The position numbers and the translations under genes are program-made. From positions 372,001-436,000 of the forward strand of contig JAXMGD010000001.1 in NCBI GenBank assembly GCA_046347475.1: 64,000 nucleotides of DNA. The letters run 5' to 3'. Positions within the stretch are counted from its first letter, which is position 1. Every line of letters starts with the position of its first letter. The notes under the pieces were generated by a model. That model saw nothing but the letters and a program-made list of their open reading frames with translations. It had not been told where the DNA came from and searched no databases. This stretch comes from CAMCXE01 sp046347475. GTDB taxonomy: Bacteria; Pseudomonadota; Gammaproteobacteria; Pseudomonadales; Cellvibrionaceae. Below are positions 34,793-44,373 of this stretch, one piece after another.

Positions 34793-36424
34793 ATGACTCG
34801 TTTTGTATTTGTGACCGGTGGGGTGGTGTCCTCACTGGGTAAAGGTATTGCGTCAGCGTCCTTGGCCGCCGTGCTCGAAGCGCGCGGCCTTAAAGTGACC
34901 ATCATGAAGCTCGACCCTTACATCAACGTAGACCCAGGCACCATGAGCCCTTTCCAGCACGGCGAGGTGTACGTCACCGATGACGGCGCCGAGACGGATT
35001 TGGACCTGGGCCACTACGAGCGCTTCTTGCGCACCCGCATGACCCGCCGCAACAACTTCACCACCGGCCGCGTGTACGAAACCGTGCTGCGCAAAGAGCG
35101 CCGGGGCGATTATTTAGGCGGCACCGTACAGGTGATTCCGCATATTACCGATGAAATCAAACGCCGCATTTTAGAGGGCGGTGAGGGCTATGATGTGGCC
35201 CTAGTGGAAGTGGGCGGCACGGTGGGCGATATTGAATCCCAACCGTTTTTAGAAGCCATCCGCCAGCTAAAAGTCGATATGGGGCCAAGTAATGCCCAGC
35301 TGATACACCTCACCCTGGTTCCCTATATAGCCACCGCCGGTGAGACCAAAACTAAACCCACCCAGCACTCGGTAAAAGAACTGCGCACCATCGGCCTGCA
35401 GCCGGACTTTTTGCTTTGCCGCTCGGAAATCGCCGTGGATGAAGATTCCCGCCGCAAAATTGCCCTGTTTACCAACGTGAGTTTTGACTGCGTGGTTCCA
35501 TTGCCCGATTGCGACACCATCTACCGCATTCCCCGCCTATTACAGGCCCACAAGCTCGACGCCATTTTGCTCAAACACTTTGGTATTGAGGCGCCGGAGG
35601 CGGATTTGAGCGAGTGGGACCGGGTAATCGAAGGCAAGTTACACCCCACCAAAGCTGTGACCATTGCCATGGTGGGCAAATACATGGATCTGCTCGATGC
35701 TTATAAATCCCTCATCGAAGCCCTCTCCCACGCCGGTATTCGCACCTTTACCCAGGTGAATTTTAAATTTATCAACGCCGAAGACTTAGAAGAGCAGGGC
35801 CTTAAACTGCTCGAAGGCGCCGACGGTATTTTGGTGCCCGGCGGTTTTGGCGAGCGCGGGTTGGAAGGCAAGCTGATGGCCGTGCGCCACGCCCGCGAGA
35901 ACAAAATCCCCTACCTCGGTATTTGTTTGGGCATGCAGTCGGTGGTGATTGAATTTGCCCGCAACGTATTGGGCTGGAGCGATGCTAACTCCACCGAATT
36001 CGACCCCAAAAGCAGCCACCCCGTGATCGGCCTGATCACCGAATGGATCACCGCCGAAGGCGCGGTGGAAACCCGCGATGAATCCTCCGACCTTGGCGGC
36101 ACCATGCGCCTAGGCGCCCAGGAGTGCCGCCTGGTGAAAGGCTCTAAAGCGCGCGCCATTTACGGCTCGGATTTAATCCGCGAGCGCCACCGCCACCGTT
36201 ATGAGGTGAACAACCGCTACCTGGACGCTCTGCGCCAGGCGGGCTTGAGTATCGGCGGCTGGTCCGCGGATGACACTCTGGTTGAAGTGGTGGAATTGCC
36301 GGAGCATCCCTGGTTTGTGGCCTGTCAGTTCCACCCTGAATTTACCTCCACCCCCCGCGACGGCCACCCCTTGTTCACCAGTTATATCCAGGCCGCCGTA
36401 GCCCACAAAGAGGCCAATGCATGA
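34793..36424 (+). CDS. pyrG: CTP synthase
   Basis: 543 residues, standard length. Amidates UTP to CTP using glutamine. The N-terminal synthetase domain starts M-T-R-F-V-F-V-T-G-G-V-V-S-S-L-G-K-G (P-loop). The C-terminal glutaminase has its catalytic Cys in L-G-I-C-L-G-M-Q (about 380) and H-P-E-F near residue 515. The stop overlaps the kdsA start (ATGA), so the two are coupled. Confidence 0.98.
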   Translation: MTRFVFVTGGVVSSLGKGIASASLAAVLEARGLKVTIMKLDPYINVDPGTMSPFQHGEVYVTDDGAETDLDLGHYERFLRTRMTRRNNFTTGRVYETVLRKERRGDYLGGTVQVIPHITDEIKRRILEGGEGYDVALVEVGGTVGDIESQPFLEAIRQLKVDMGPSNAQLIHLTLVPYIATAGETKTKPTQHSVKELRTIGLQPDFLLCRSEIAVDEDSRRKIALFTNVSFDCVVPLPDCDTIYRIPRLLQAHKLDAILLKHFGIEAPEADLSEWDRVIEGKLHPTKAVTIAMVGKYMDLLDAYKSLIEALSHAGIRTFTQVNFKFINAEDLEEQGLKLLEGADGILVPGGFGERGLEGKLMAVRHARENKIPYLGICLGMQSVVIEFARNVLGWSDANSTEFDPKSSHPVIGLITEWITAEGAVETRDESSDLGGTMRLGAQECRLVKGSKARAIYGSDLIRERHRHRYEVNNRYLDALRQAGLSIGGWSADDTLVEVVELPEHPWFVACQFHPEFTSTPRDGHPLFTSYIQAAVAHKEANA

Positions 36425-37275
36425 GCGCAACCCCTGTGATTAAGGTCGGCGCTCTGCCGGTCGCCAACCACCTGCCCATGGTGTTGTTTGGCGGTATGAA
36501 TGTATTGGAGTCGCGGGATTTGGCGCTTAAGGTGGCCGAGCATTACGTCACCGTGACGCAAAAACTGTGCATTCCCTATGTGTTTAAGGCCTCCTTTGAT
36601 AAGGCCAACCGCTCCTCCATCCACTCCTACCGAGGCCCTGGCTTGGATGAGGGCCTGAGTATCTTCGCCGAGATAAAACGCACCTTTGGAGTGCCGGTGA
36701 TTACCGATGTGCACGAACCCCACCAGGCCGCTCCGGTGGCCGAGGTGTGTGATGTGATTCAGCTGCCGGCGTTTTTGGCGCGCCAGACGGACCTAGTTGC
36801 CGCCATGGCGGCTACCGGGGCGGTCGTTAACGTGAAAAAACCGCAGTTTTTAAGCCCCGGCCAGATGAAAAACATAGTGGAGAAATTCCGCGAGTGCGGC
36901 AACGAGCAGGTGCTCTTGTGTGAGCGCGGCTCTTGCATGGGCTATGACAACCTGGTGGTGGATATGCTGGGCTTTCGCACCATGCGCGAGTGCACGGGCA
37001 ACCTGCCGGTTATTTTTGATGTGACCCATTCCCTGCAGTGCCGCGACCCCATGGGCGCCGCCTCCGGTGGGCGCCGCCATCAGGTAGCGGAATTGGCCCG
37101 TGCCGGTATGGCGGTAGGCCTGGCCGGTTTGTTTTTAGAAGCACACCCCGACCCGGATAAGGCCCGCTGCGACGGCCCCAGCGCCTTGCCGCTGGATCAG
37201 CTAGAGCCTTTCTTAACCCAGATGAAAGCCATTGACGAGCTGGTGAAATCCCTGCCCGCCTTGGACATTCGCTAA
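36421..37275 (+). CDS. kdsA: 3-deoxy-D-manno-octulosonate 8-phosphate synthase
   Basis: 284 residues. Condenses arabinose 5-phosphate with PEP to Kdo8P for lipopolysaccharide. G-G-M-N-V-L-E-S has Asn (about 27) where metal-dependent enzymes carry Cys, so this is the metal-independent class. Further motifs: K-A-S-F-D-K-A-N-R-S and D-V-T-H-S-L-Q. Overlaps pyrG by four bases and is followed by eno after 45 bases. Confidence 0.97.
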   Translation: MSATPVIKVGALPVANHLPMVLFGGMNVLESRDLALKVAEHYVTVTQKLCIPYVFKASFDKANRSSIHSYRGPGLDEGLSIFAEIKRTFGVPVITDVHEPHQAAPVAEVCDVIQLPAFLARQTDLVAAMAATGAVVNVKKPQFLSPGQMKNIVEKFRECGNEQVLLCERGSCMGYDNLVVDMLGFRTMRECTGNLPVIFDVTHSLQCRDPMGAASGGRRHQVAELARAGMAVGLAGLFLEAHPDPDKARCDGPSALPLDQLEPFLTQMKAIDELVKSLPALDIR

Positions 37276-37320
37276 TTTTGTACACCCCTTTCACTCGACA
37301 GAACGAACAACGGAGACATC

Positions 37321-38607
37321 ATGAGCACAATAGTTAACGTAACCGGTTTTGAAGTAATGGATTCCCGTGGCAACCCCACGGTGATGGCAGAAGTGGTCTT
37401 AGCCTGCGGCGCCGTCGGCAGCGCTTGCGCACCCTCCGGGGCCTCCACCGGCTCGCGCGAAGCCTTAGAGCTGCGCGATGGCGACAAAAGCCGTTACCTG
37501 GGCAAGGGCGTGTTAAAAGCCGTTGCCAACATCAACGACACCATCAAGCCTCTGCTGCTGGGTAAAGAAGCCGCCAACCAGCGCGAACTGGACAACATCA
37601 TGTTGGCCGCCGACGGCACTGAGAACAAATCCAAGCTGGGCGCCAACGCCATTTTGGCTGTGTCTTTAGCCGCTGCTAAAGCCGCCGCCATCAGCAAAAA
37701 AGTACCGCTTTACGCCCACATCGCCGATATCAACGGCACCCCAGGCCGCTACAGCATGCCGGTGCCTATGATGAACATCATCAACGGCGGTGAGCACGCG
37801 GATAACAACGTCGATATTCAAGAGTTCATGATTCAACCGGTAGCTGCGAAAACCTTCGCCGACGCCCTGCGCATGGGTGCAGAAGTCTTCCACAGCCTGA
37901 AAAAAGTACTCTCCGGCCGTGGCCTGAACACCGCCGTGGGCGATGAAGGCGGCTTTGCACCGAACCTGCCTTCAAATGAAGCGGCCCTGCAAGCCATAGC
38001 CGAAGCCGTTGCCGCTGCCGGTTATAAGCTCGGCACCGACATCACCCTAGCCCTGGACTGCGCCGCCTCCGAGTTCTACAAAGAAGGCCGCTACCACTTG
38101 GACGGCGATGGCAAAACCTTCAGCTCTGCGGAGTTTGCTGATTACCTGGCCGACCTCGCCGCCCGTTACCCCATTTTGTCCATTGAAGACGGTATGGATG
38201 AAAGCGACTGGGCCGGTTGGAAAGTGCTGACCGATAAAATCGGCAGCAAGATCCAACTCGTTGGCGATGACCTGTTTGTTACCAACACCAAAATCCTCAA
38301 AGAAGGCATCGACAAATCCATCGCCAACTCGATTTTGATTAAATTCAACCAGATCGGCTCCTTAAGCGAGACCCTGGACGCCATCAAAATGGCCCAGGAT
38401 GCAGGCTACACGGCGGTTATCTCTCACCGCTCGGGTGAGACCGAAGACACCACCATTGCTGACTTGGCCGTGGCCACTGCCGCAGGCCAAATCAAAACCG
38501 GTTCCCTCTCGCGCTCCGACCGCGTCGCCAAATACAACCGCTTGCTGCGCATCGAAGCTGAGCTGGGCGCTAAGGCTGCGTACAAAGGCCGCGCTGAGTT
38601 TAAATAA
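37321..38607 (+). CDS. eno: Enolase
   Basis: 428 residues. Converts 2-phosphoglycerate to PEP. Present are S-G-A-S-T-G-S-R-E, G-D-E-G-G-F-A-P (catalytic Glu), S-I-E-D-G-M-D-E (metal), the catalytic Lys in I-L-I-K-F-N-Q, and S-H-R-S-G-E-T-E-D. GGAGA lies just before the ATG. A strong terminator follows 12 bases after the stop. Confidence 0.98.
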   Translation: MSTIVNVTGFEVMDSRGNPTVMAEVVLACGAVGSACAPSGASTGSREALELRDGDKSRYLGKGVLKAVANINDTIKPLLLGKEAANQRELDNIMLAADGTENKSKLGANAILAVSLAAAKAAAISKKVPLYAHIADINGTPGRYSMPVPMMNIINGGEHADNNVDIQEFMIQPVAAKTFADALRMGAEVFHSLKKVLSGRGLNTAVGDEGGFAPNLPSNEAALQAIAEAVAAAGYKLGTDITLALDCAASEFYKEGRYHLDGDGKTFSSAEFADYLADLAARYPILSIEDGMDESDWAGWKVLTDKIGSKIQLVGDDLFVTNTKILKEGIDKSIANSILIKFNQIGSLSETLDAIKMAQDAGYTAVISHRSGETEDTTIADLAVATAAGQIKTGSLSRSDRVAKYNRLLRIEAELGAKAAYKGRAEFK

Positions 38608-38619
38608 GCTGCACCCTAA

Positions 38620-38645
38620 AGCCTCGGCTTAGCCGGGGCTTTTTT
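38620..38645 (+). terminator. Rho-independent terminator after eno
   Basis: AGCCTCGGC-TTA-GCCGGGGCT stem (one T-G pair) followed by six T. It separates pyrG-kdsA-eno from ftsB-ispD-ispF. Confidence 0.88.
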
Positions 38646-38703
38646 ATGGTGGCCGCCATGGCGTGTGTGGAGCGGCTTCTGTCAATTTCCTGCGGCCTGT
38701 TTG

Positions 38704-38991
38704 ATGCGTTATTTGGTAATCGCCCTGCTAGTGCTTTTAGGTTATCTGCAATACCGCCTCTGGATGGCCGAGGGCGGTTTTGTGGATGTGGCGCGTTTGA
38801 ACAAAGAAATCGCCCGCCAGGAGCGCGAAAACACCGCCCTGCGCGAGCGCAACCGCGTGTTGTTGGCGGAAGTGGAGTCCCTCAAGCAGGGCGTAGATAC
38901 ATTAGAAGAGCGCGCCCGCACGGATATGGGTATGGTTAAAGAAGGCGAGACGTTTTTTCTGTTTTTAAAAGATAACCACAAACCCCAATGA
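38704..38991 (+). CDS. ftsB: Cell division protein FtsB
   Basis: 95 residues from the ATG at 38704, which puts the single membrane helix (about 3-19) directly at the N-terminus. A coiled coil follows (about 30-70: L-N-K-E-I-A-R-Q-E-R-E-N-T-A-L-R-E-R-N), ending in the E-x-x-A-R-T-D-M-G-M-V-K-E-G-E family motif. Part of the FtsQLB divisome complex. Overlaps ispD by four bases (ATGA). Confidence 0.95.
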   Translation: MRYLVIALLVLLGYLQYRLWMAEGGFVDVARLNKEIARQERENTALRERNRVLLAEVESLKQGVDTLEERARTDMGMVKEGETFFLFLKDNHKPQ

Positions 38992-39722
38992 TCACCGCTC
39001 CTCCGCCCCGCCTCTGGGTGCTAATCCCCGCTGCAGGCAGCGGCAGCCGCATGCAGGCGGCCAAGCCCAAACAATACCTGCCTCTGGCGGGTAAAACTCT
39101 GCTGGAAGTTACCCTCAGCAAGTTTGTAAACCGCGCCGATATTGACGGCTTAGTGCTGGTTGCCGCCGAGTGTGATCCTGACCTTGCCGCCCTTGAGCTT
39201 AATGTGCAGAGCTGTATTGGCGGCGCCAGCCGGGCCGAATCGGTGCTGGCCGGGCTTAAATATCTGTTAGCCCAGAGCGCTACCGAAGCTGATTATGTGC
39301 TGGTGCACGATGCGGCGCGGCCCTGTGTGACCTCAGAGCGCATCGACGCCCTAATTAACGCTGTGCTGAGCCAACAACGCGGCGGCCTCTTGGCCTGTCC
39401 GGTGAGTGATACCCTCAAACAGGCTGACACCCTCAAACAGGCTGACAGCCATACGCCTGCTGCCGCCATCAACACCCTGGATCGCCGCCATATTTGGCAG
39501 GCCCACACGCCGCAAATGTTCGGGCTTGGCGCGTTAAAACAGGCTTTAGAACAGGCGGCTGTCTTAGGGCGAGAGGTGACCGATGAAGCCTCCGCCATGG
39601 AGTTTATGGGTGCGCAGCCACTGTTGGTGGCCGACCGCCGCGACAATATCAAAGTGACTCTGCCGGAGGATTTGGCTCTGGCAGAGTTTATTCTGCAACG
39701 CCACGAGGAGCAGGGCCTATGA
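38988..39722 (+). CDS. ispD: 2-C-methyl-D-erythritol 4-phosphate cytidylyltransferase
   Basis: 244 residues. Third step of the MEP isoprenoid pathway (CTP + MEP). The nucleotide loop I-P-A-A-G-S-G-S-R-M is at about 9-18, K-P-K-Q-Y near 23-27, and V-H-D-A-A-R-P near 105. An exact in-frame duplication D-T-L-K-Q-A (18-bp unit, about 39408-39445) adds six residues in a surface region. Overlaps both neighbours by four bases. Confidence 0.96.
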   Translation: MITAPPPRLWVLIPAAGSGSRMQAAKPKQYLPLAGKTLLEVTLSKFVNRADIDGLVLVAAECDPDLAALELNVQSCIGGASRAESVLAGLKYLLAQSATEADYVLVHDAARPCVTSERIDALINAVLSQQRGGLLACPVSDTLKQADTLKQADSHTPAAAINTLDRRHIWQAHTPQMFGLGALKQALEQAAVLGREVTDEASAMEFMGAQPLLVADRRDNIKVTLPEDLALAEFILQRHEEQGL

Positions 39723-40198
39723 ATATCCGTATCGGCCAGGGTTTTGATGTACACGCCTTTGGCCCCGGCGACAAAATTGTCATGGGTGGCGTAGTGATTC
39801 CCTACAGCCAGGGCCTCATTGCGCATTCCGATGGCGATGTGTTGTTGCATGCGCTCTGTGATGCCCTATTGGGCGCCGCCGCTCTGGGCGATATAGGCCG
39901 CCACTTTCCCGACACCGATCCCGCCTACGCCAATGCCGACAGCCGCGCCCTGTTGCGCATGGTGGTAGCCAAGGTGCGCGCCAAGGGGTTTAAGGTGGTG
40001 AACGCAGACATGACGATTATTGCCCAGGCGCCGAAAATGGCCCCTTATATACCGCGTATGCTGCCCTTGATTGCCGAGGATCTAGCCCTTGCCAGTGATG
40101 CGCTGAATATTAAAGCCACCACCACGGAACACTTGGGATTCACCGGTCGCAAGGAGGGCATCGCCTGTTTGGCGAGTGTATTAATTCGCGAGATTTGA
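39719..40198 (+). CDS. ispF: 2-C-methyl-D-erythritol 2,4-cyclodiphosphate synthase
   Basis: 159 residues. Fifth step of the MEP pathway. Metal ligands: Asp and His in G-F-D-V-H (about 10 and 12) and the His in H-S-D-G-D-V-L-L-H region (about 36-44). C-terminal T-T-T-E-H-L-G-F-T-G-R-K-E-G-I is the family signature. Translationally coupled to ispD. Confidence 0.97.
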   Translation: MNIRIGQGFDVHAFGPGDKIVMGGVVIPYSQGLIAHSDGDVLLHALCDALLGAAALGDIGRHFPDTDPAYANADSRALLRMVVAKVRAKGFKVVNADMTIIAQAPKMAPYIPRMLPLIAEDLALASDALNIKATTTEHLGFTGRKEGIACLASVLIREI

Positions 40199-40440
40199 AT
40201 GCGGAGCTGCCAGCCCCTAATTGGGGGGGCGGGTAAATGTGCCTTCAAAAACACCTAGCCTGAAGGCTTATGGAATTGAGCCTGGTTTTTTACATCACAG
40301 CAACAGAGGGTTTTCCACAATAATAAAAACTACCCAGCTACTTTAAATAACCCCCGGCACACCCGCGCCGTCATTTTGCTTTAGCGTGTTTTAGGCTGTG
40401 TGCCGTCCCGTATTTTTATCATCATTTAAGCGAATCTACT

Positions 40441-41910
40441 ATGTTAGACATGTTTACCGGACTGAGTTTTTTAATGGGCAGTGCGCTGTTTTTAGCGCTG
40501 GCCTTTGTATTGGCCTATGAATTTATTAATGGCTTTCACGATACGGCGAATGCGGTCGCTACAGTGATTTACACCAAAGCTATGTCGCCGCATTTAGCGG
40601 TGGTGGCCTCCGGGGTGTTTAACTTTTTGGGGGTTATATTAGGTGGGCTCGGCGTGGCCTATGCCATTGTGCATTTATTGCCGGTGGATATGCTGCTGAA
40701 TATAACCTCCGTACACGGCATGGTATTGGTGTTTTCCCTCTTGGCCGCCGCCATTATTTGGAATTTAGGCACCTGGTATTTTGGTATTCCCGCCTCCAGT
40801 TCTCACACACTTATTGGCTCTTTATTGGGTGTGTGTTTGGCAAATGCGTTGCTGGCGGATATTCCCATTAGTGAAGGTGTGAATACTAAAAAAGCGCTGG
40901 ATATTATGCTGTCGCTGTTTATTTCGCCTTTGGTGGGGTTTTCAATTGCAGGCCTGTTGTTGGTGCTGCTGAAAAAAGTTTTTAACGGCCCCAAAATTCA
41001 CAAAACGCCGCAAGAGCGCGCACAGATTGATGGCAAAAAACACCCACCGTTTTGGACCCGTGTAACACTGGTGGCCTCGGCCATGGGGGTGAGTTTTGTA
41101 CACGGCTCTAACGATGGCCAAAAAGGTATAGGTTTAATCATGCTGGTATTAATTGGCCTGGCCCCAGCGCAATTTGTGGTGAACCTCGACAGCACCAAAT
41201 ACGACATTGAACGCACCTATGACGCCGCTGTGCATTTGGAGCATTTTTATCAGGATCACGGGCAATTGGTAGGCGGTAAAATTGATTTATCTTTAACGTC
41301 TGATGCCCAATCCAGCGAATCTTTTCAGTGTTCCACACGCACCAATATGGCCGTTATTGGCAACTTAAAAAAGGCGTTACAGGGTGTGGATCACTATAAA
41401 GAGCTTGCCATAGACGAGCGCCGCAAATTGCGTCAGTGGTTATTGTGTATCGACGATAGCGCGAAAAAAATCGCCAAGCTCGATGGCTTTAGCAGCAAAG
41501 AAATATCCGATCTTAATCGTCTGCGCAAAGATATTACCGCCACCACCGAATACGCGCCTTTTTGGGTAATCGTGGCGGTAGCCTTGGCCTTGGGCCTTGG
41601 TACCATGACGGGCTGGAAACGCATTGTATTTACCGTGGGCGAAAAAATTGGCAAAAGTGATATGACCTATTCCCAAGGTATGGCCGCGCAAATTACGGCG
41701 GCAACAGCTATTGGTATTGCCAGCGCCACCGGTATGCCGGTGTCTACCACCCATGTTTTATCCTCAGCGGTGGCGGGCACTATGGTGGCGAACCGAGTTG
41801 GCTTGCAATGGAGCACGGTCAAAACTATTTTGCTGGCTTGGGTATTTACCTTACCTGCGACGATTGCGCTGTCGGCGGGGTTATTTTATCTGGGTAGTCT
41901 GTTTATTTAG
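40441..41910 (+). CDS. pit: Inorganic phosphate transporter, PiT family
   Basis: 489 residues with about ten membrane helices in two halves. The PiT signatures G-F-H-D-T-A-N-A (about 32-39) and G-S-N-D-G-Q-K (about 221-227) are both present. A long soluble loop (about 250-370) separates the halves, as in E. coli PitA. Low-affinity metal-phosphate/H+ symport. The 240 bases upstream contain no evident Pho box. A strong terminator follows. Confidence 0.94.
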   Translation: MLDMFTGLSFLMGSALFLALAFVLAYEFINGFHDTANAVATVIYTKAMSPHLAVVASGVFNFLGVILGGLGVAYAIVHLLPVDMLLNITSVHGMVLVFSLLAAAIIWNLGTWYFGIPASSSHTLIGSLLGVCLANALLADIPISEGVNTKKALDIMLSLFISPLVGFSIAGLLLVLLKKVFNGPKIHKTPQERAQIDGKKHPPFWTRVTLVASAMGVSFVHGSNDGQKGIGLIMLVLIGLAPAQFVVNLDSTKYDIERTYDAAVHLEHFYQDHGQLVGGKIDLSLTSDAQSSESFQCSTRTNMAVIGNLKKALQGVDHYKELAIDERRKLRQWLLCIDDSAKKIAKLDGFSSKEISDLNRLRKDITATTEYAPFWVIVAVALALGLGTMTGWKRIVFTVGEKIGKSDMTYSQGMAAQITAATAIGIASATGMPVSTTHVLSSAVAGTMVANRVGLQWSTVKTILLAWVFTLPATIALSAGLFYLGSLFI

Positions 41911-41954
41911 TGGCTTTAAGCCGAACTGCATTTTGCCTGCCTCATAGGCGCACA

Positions 41955-41985
41955 TAAAAAAGCCAGCATTGCGCTGGCTTTTTTA
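41955..41985. terminator. Bidirectional terminator between pit and the exosortase cluster
   Basis: A-tract, AGCCAGC-ATTGC-GCTGGCT stem, T-tract. The symmetric A/T runs allow termination of pit (plus) and of the convergent 42044-43498 gene (minus). Confidence 0.88.
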
Positions 41986-42043
41986 TTTCCTTACTAATTC
42001 TTTTTGCCATCCCTGGCCATTAAGAGTCGATCACTGAAAACGC

Positions 42044-43498
42044 TTAGATCTCAGCGTTACCTACGATGATAGGCGTCTTACAGGAGTTAGGAGCACCAGT
42101 ACCAGTTTTGCCTTCGCGAGAAGCGGTAGCAACTGGGTTGGCAACGCTAAATACTTTGTTGGTTACAGAAGATTTATAAGGCAGAGCCACCAAACCTACT
42201 TCACCTGGGCCAGTGGTCCAAGATTGAGTAAAGGAAGCATTAATTTGCGCCAAAATAGCAGGGCTTGAAGCATCGTTACGGATCAGCTCAAGCACTTTTA
42301 ATTTGTCGCCGGTAGGTGCGTTAGGAGCCGTAGCGGCGCGCCATTGGATAGTAGAAGTAAACCAGTCGCCGTAGGTGTTGTTGGCTACGTTTTTCAAAGA
42401 AGGCAGAGCGCCGTCAATTTTAACAAAACGGTATTTGCTGCTGCTGCGCTCTAAAGAAAGAATACCTACACCCCAGGCGTTGGCATCTTGTAAAACGCTT
42501 AAACAATCCGATACACCGCCTGAACCATCAAACGCGTGAATAACTGGGTTGGTAGCGGGTAATGGGTTCAGGTTGTCATCAGCTGTTTTGCCGTCTGCAG
42601 TTGAGCTAAACGCAGTGTTATCGTTAGCCGTTTTGGTGGCACCTGAATCACAAGGGAAGTTGTGGAAAAACACGTTAGCCTGAGCTTGAGTACCAGAGGT
42701 ATCAACACGACGGCACACTTGTACGCGCTTGTTCACTGGAGCAACTAAAGCGTTGGCTGGCAGAGCTACACCGTTCACTTTAAATTGATCCCAGCTGGCG
42801 ATGGCACCATTGAGAATACTGGCTACGTCTGCGCGCGAAAGGTTAGGTTGGTCGGCCGCTAATTCAGAACCGCTTGGCAGGCCTTGAGCTGTTTGCAGCG
42901 CATCGCGCAGAGCTTTAGTGACGGGGATACCGAAGGTATTACCGTTCATTGCAGTGCTTACCAGATTGGTAGCAGTGAAAGACTGGTTCAGTTTAGCCCA
43001 CAAAGAAGGTTCTACGTCAGCGATACCAAAATCAGGAAGATTAGTATTATCAACGTTAGCTTTGTTACAGGCCCATACTGGAGTGCCCGCATCGGAACCT
43101 GCGGCAGCGGCGCCACAGTTACCGGCGATAACCATTTGGTCTTCCACTAATGAATCAGCCACGGGGCCAACACCGTTAAATGAGCCACCGTTCGAGTTTT
43201 TGTGAATCATTAAATTATAAGTAGCGGTTAAGCCTGGAACTTCAGTAGGGCTTACTACGCAGTAATAAGCGGCGTATTTGTTGCCTTCTGGCTTGTTGAC
43301 GTCGTCAGTGAAGATATCCAAGGTGCCGGTTTTACAAACGGTTTTAACCAGTTGTTTTAATTGTTTGTCGATGGCGGTTGCACCTGTGCCATATACGTGT
43401 AAAACAGGGTTGCTATTGCCTTCAGCGCCGGGCACCAAAGCAAACGAAGGGGCGGCAGCGGCGGCCAACAGAGCAGTAACAAGGGCTTTAATTTTCAT
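42044..43498 (-). CDS. Secreted PstS-like substrate-binding-fold protein
   Basis: 484 residues. Signal peptide about 1-20 (M-K-I-K-A-L-V-T-A-L-L-A, cleavage near S-F-A). The rest has the look of a PBP-like (phosphate-binding protein) fold: V-Y-G-T-G-A-T-A-I-D near the start, F-G-I-P-V-T-K-A-L-R-D-A-L-Q and L-S-R-A-D-V-A-S-I-L-N-G-A-I-A-S-W, where PstS proteins read L-S-x-x-x-x-x-x-I-F-x-G. About nine Cys suggest disulfides. It has no ABC transporter partner and no sorting tail. It follows the VPLPA-CTERM gene after 56 bases, and its first residues are nearly identical to that gene's signal peptide. The start has GGAG seven bases upstream. Extracellular phosphate or polymer binding is only a guess. 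Confidence 0.65.
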   Translation of the reverse strand: MKIKALVTALLAAAAAPSFALVPGAEGNSNPVLHVYGTGATAIDKQLKQLVKTVCKTGTLDIFTDDVNKPEGNKYAAYYCVVSPTEVPGLTATYNLMIHKNSNGGSFNGVGPVADSLVEDQMVIAGNCGAAAAGSDAGTPVWACNKANVDNTNLPDFGIADVEPSLWAKLNQSFTATNLVSTAMNGNTFGIPVTKALRDALQTAQGLPSGSELAADQPNLSRADVASILNGAIASWDQFKVNGVALPANALVAPVNKRVQVCRRVDTSGTQAQANVFFHNFPCDSGATKTANDNTAFSSTADGKTADDNLNPLPATNPVIHAFDGSGGVSDCLSVLQDANAWGVGILSLERSSSKYRFVKIDGALPSLKNVANNTYGDWFTSTIQWRAATAPNAPTGDKLKVLELIRNDASSPAILAQINASFTQSWTTGPGEVGLVALPYKSSVTNKVFSVANPVATASREGKTGTGAPNSCKTPIIVGNAEI

Positions 43499-43554
43499 AG
43501 AAATCTCCAAGAATTGGGTAAACAAAAACCGGCGGCGAGCCGCCGGATTAGAAC

Positions 43555-44373
43555 TTAAGCTTGTTGCTTACGACGGCGAGCAATGGCACCGAAGCCCGCA
43601 ATACCTGACATTAACAACCAAGCAGCGGCTGGTAGTGGAGTTGAAATTGGATTTGGAGTGATGCTTAAAGTACTGGCAGTTGGGTCGAATTTGATGCTGC
43701 CAAGATTGATCATGGAGCCTTCAGCCGTATCAAAGTTGGTGGTATTCCAGACGAAACCTAATTCTTGACCGGCTTTTGCACTGGTTCCGAGCGGGTAGTT
43801 ACCCTTGATTTGGTCGGTCCACAAAATGCCAAGGTTGCCTAGGTACTTAGGGTCAGCAGAGTTTGCTGAGCGGTAGGACAGGTTGGCCGAAACACCAGTA
43901 GTATCGCCTGAGAAATTAGTGTTAGCAGTGATAAGGTCTGAATAAGCGCCTTCAACGATGCCTGTTACAGTACCGAAATCGCGAGGGTTGGCCAGTTCAA
44001 AAGCGGGATCTTTAGCTGAGAACGCCACGCCAAAGTATTTGCTGCTATCAAATTGCTCACCGTTGCTCCATTTGCTGCCTGAAAAAGCGTTCCAATAAAC
44101 ATTGCTAAAATCGTTATTGAAAAAGCTTTTGTAGGTGGCATCGATAGCGGTCAAATCGATAGTGGTTTTGGTTTTAGCATCGTTTCTATTAACCATATCA
44201 ACGAAGGTAAGACCTGTATCGAACAGGATTGATTTTTTAGCAACGTCATCCCACATGGCCAGTACTAATTCACCACCAGTAGTAGTGGAATACTCGGCAC
44301 CGTTATCGATTTTGGCGAACGCTGTTGAAGAAGAAGCCACTAAAGCGGCAGCTAATAAGGCTTTAATTTTCAT
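43555..44373 (-). CDS. VPLPA-CTERM (PEP-CTERM-type) exosortase substrate
   Basis: 272 residues from the ATG at 44373 (GGAG seven bases before). N-terminal signal peptide (M-K-I-K-A-L-L-A-A-A-L-V, cleavage near A-F-A). The C-terminus is a textbook sorting signal: P-L-P-A-A-A-W-L-L, a short hydrophobic helix, then R-R-R-K-Q-Q-A. This type is processed by exosortases of the XrtD kind, and such an enzyme is encoded at 49222-50808. The mature body is Asn/Ser/Thr-rich with no domain I recognise. It heads a likely two-gene operon with the PstS-like protein. Confidence 0.88.
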   Translation of the reverse strand: MKIKALLAAALVASSSTAFAKIDNGAEYSTTTGGELVLAMWDDVAKKSILFDTGLTFVDMVNRNDAKTKTTIDLTAIDATYKSFFNNDFSNVYWNAFSGSKWSNGEQFDSSKYFGVAFSAKDPAFELANPRDFGTVTGIVEGAYSDLITANTNFSGDTTGVSANLSYRSANSADPKYLGNLGILWTDQIKGNYPLGTSAKAGQELGFVWNTTNFDTAEGSMINLGSIKFDPTASTLSITPNPISTPLPAAAWLLMSGIAGFGAIARRRKQQA

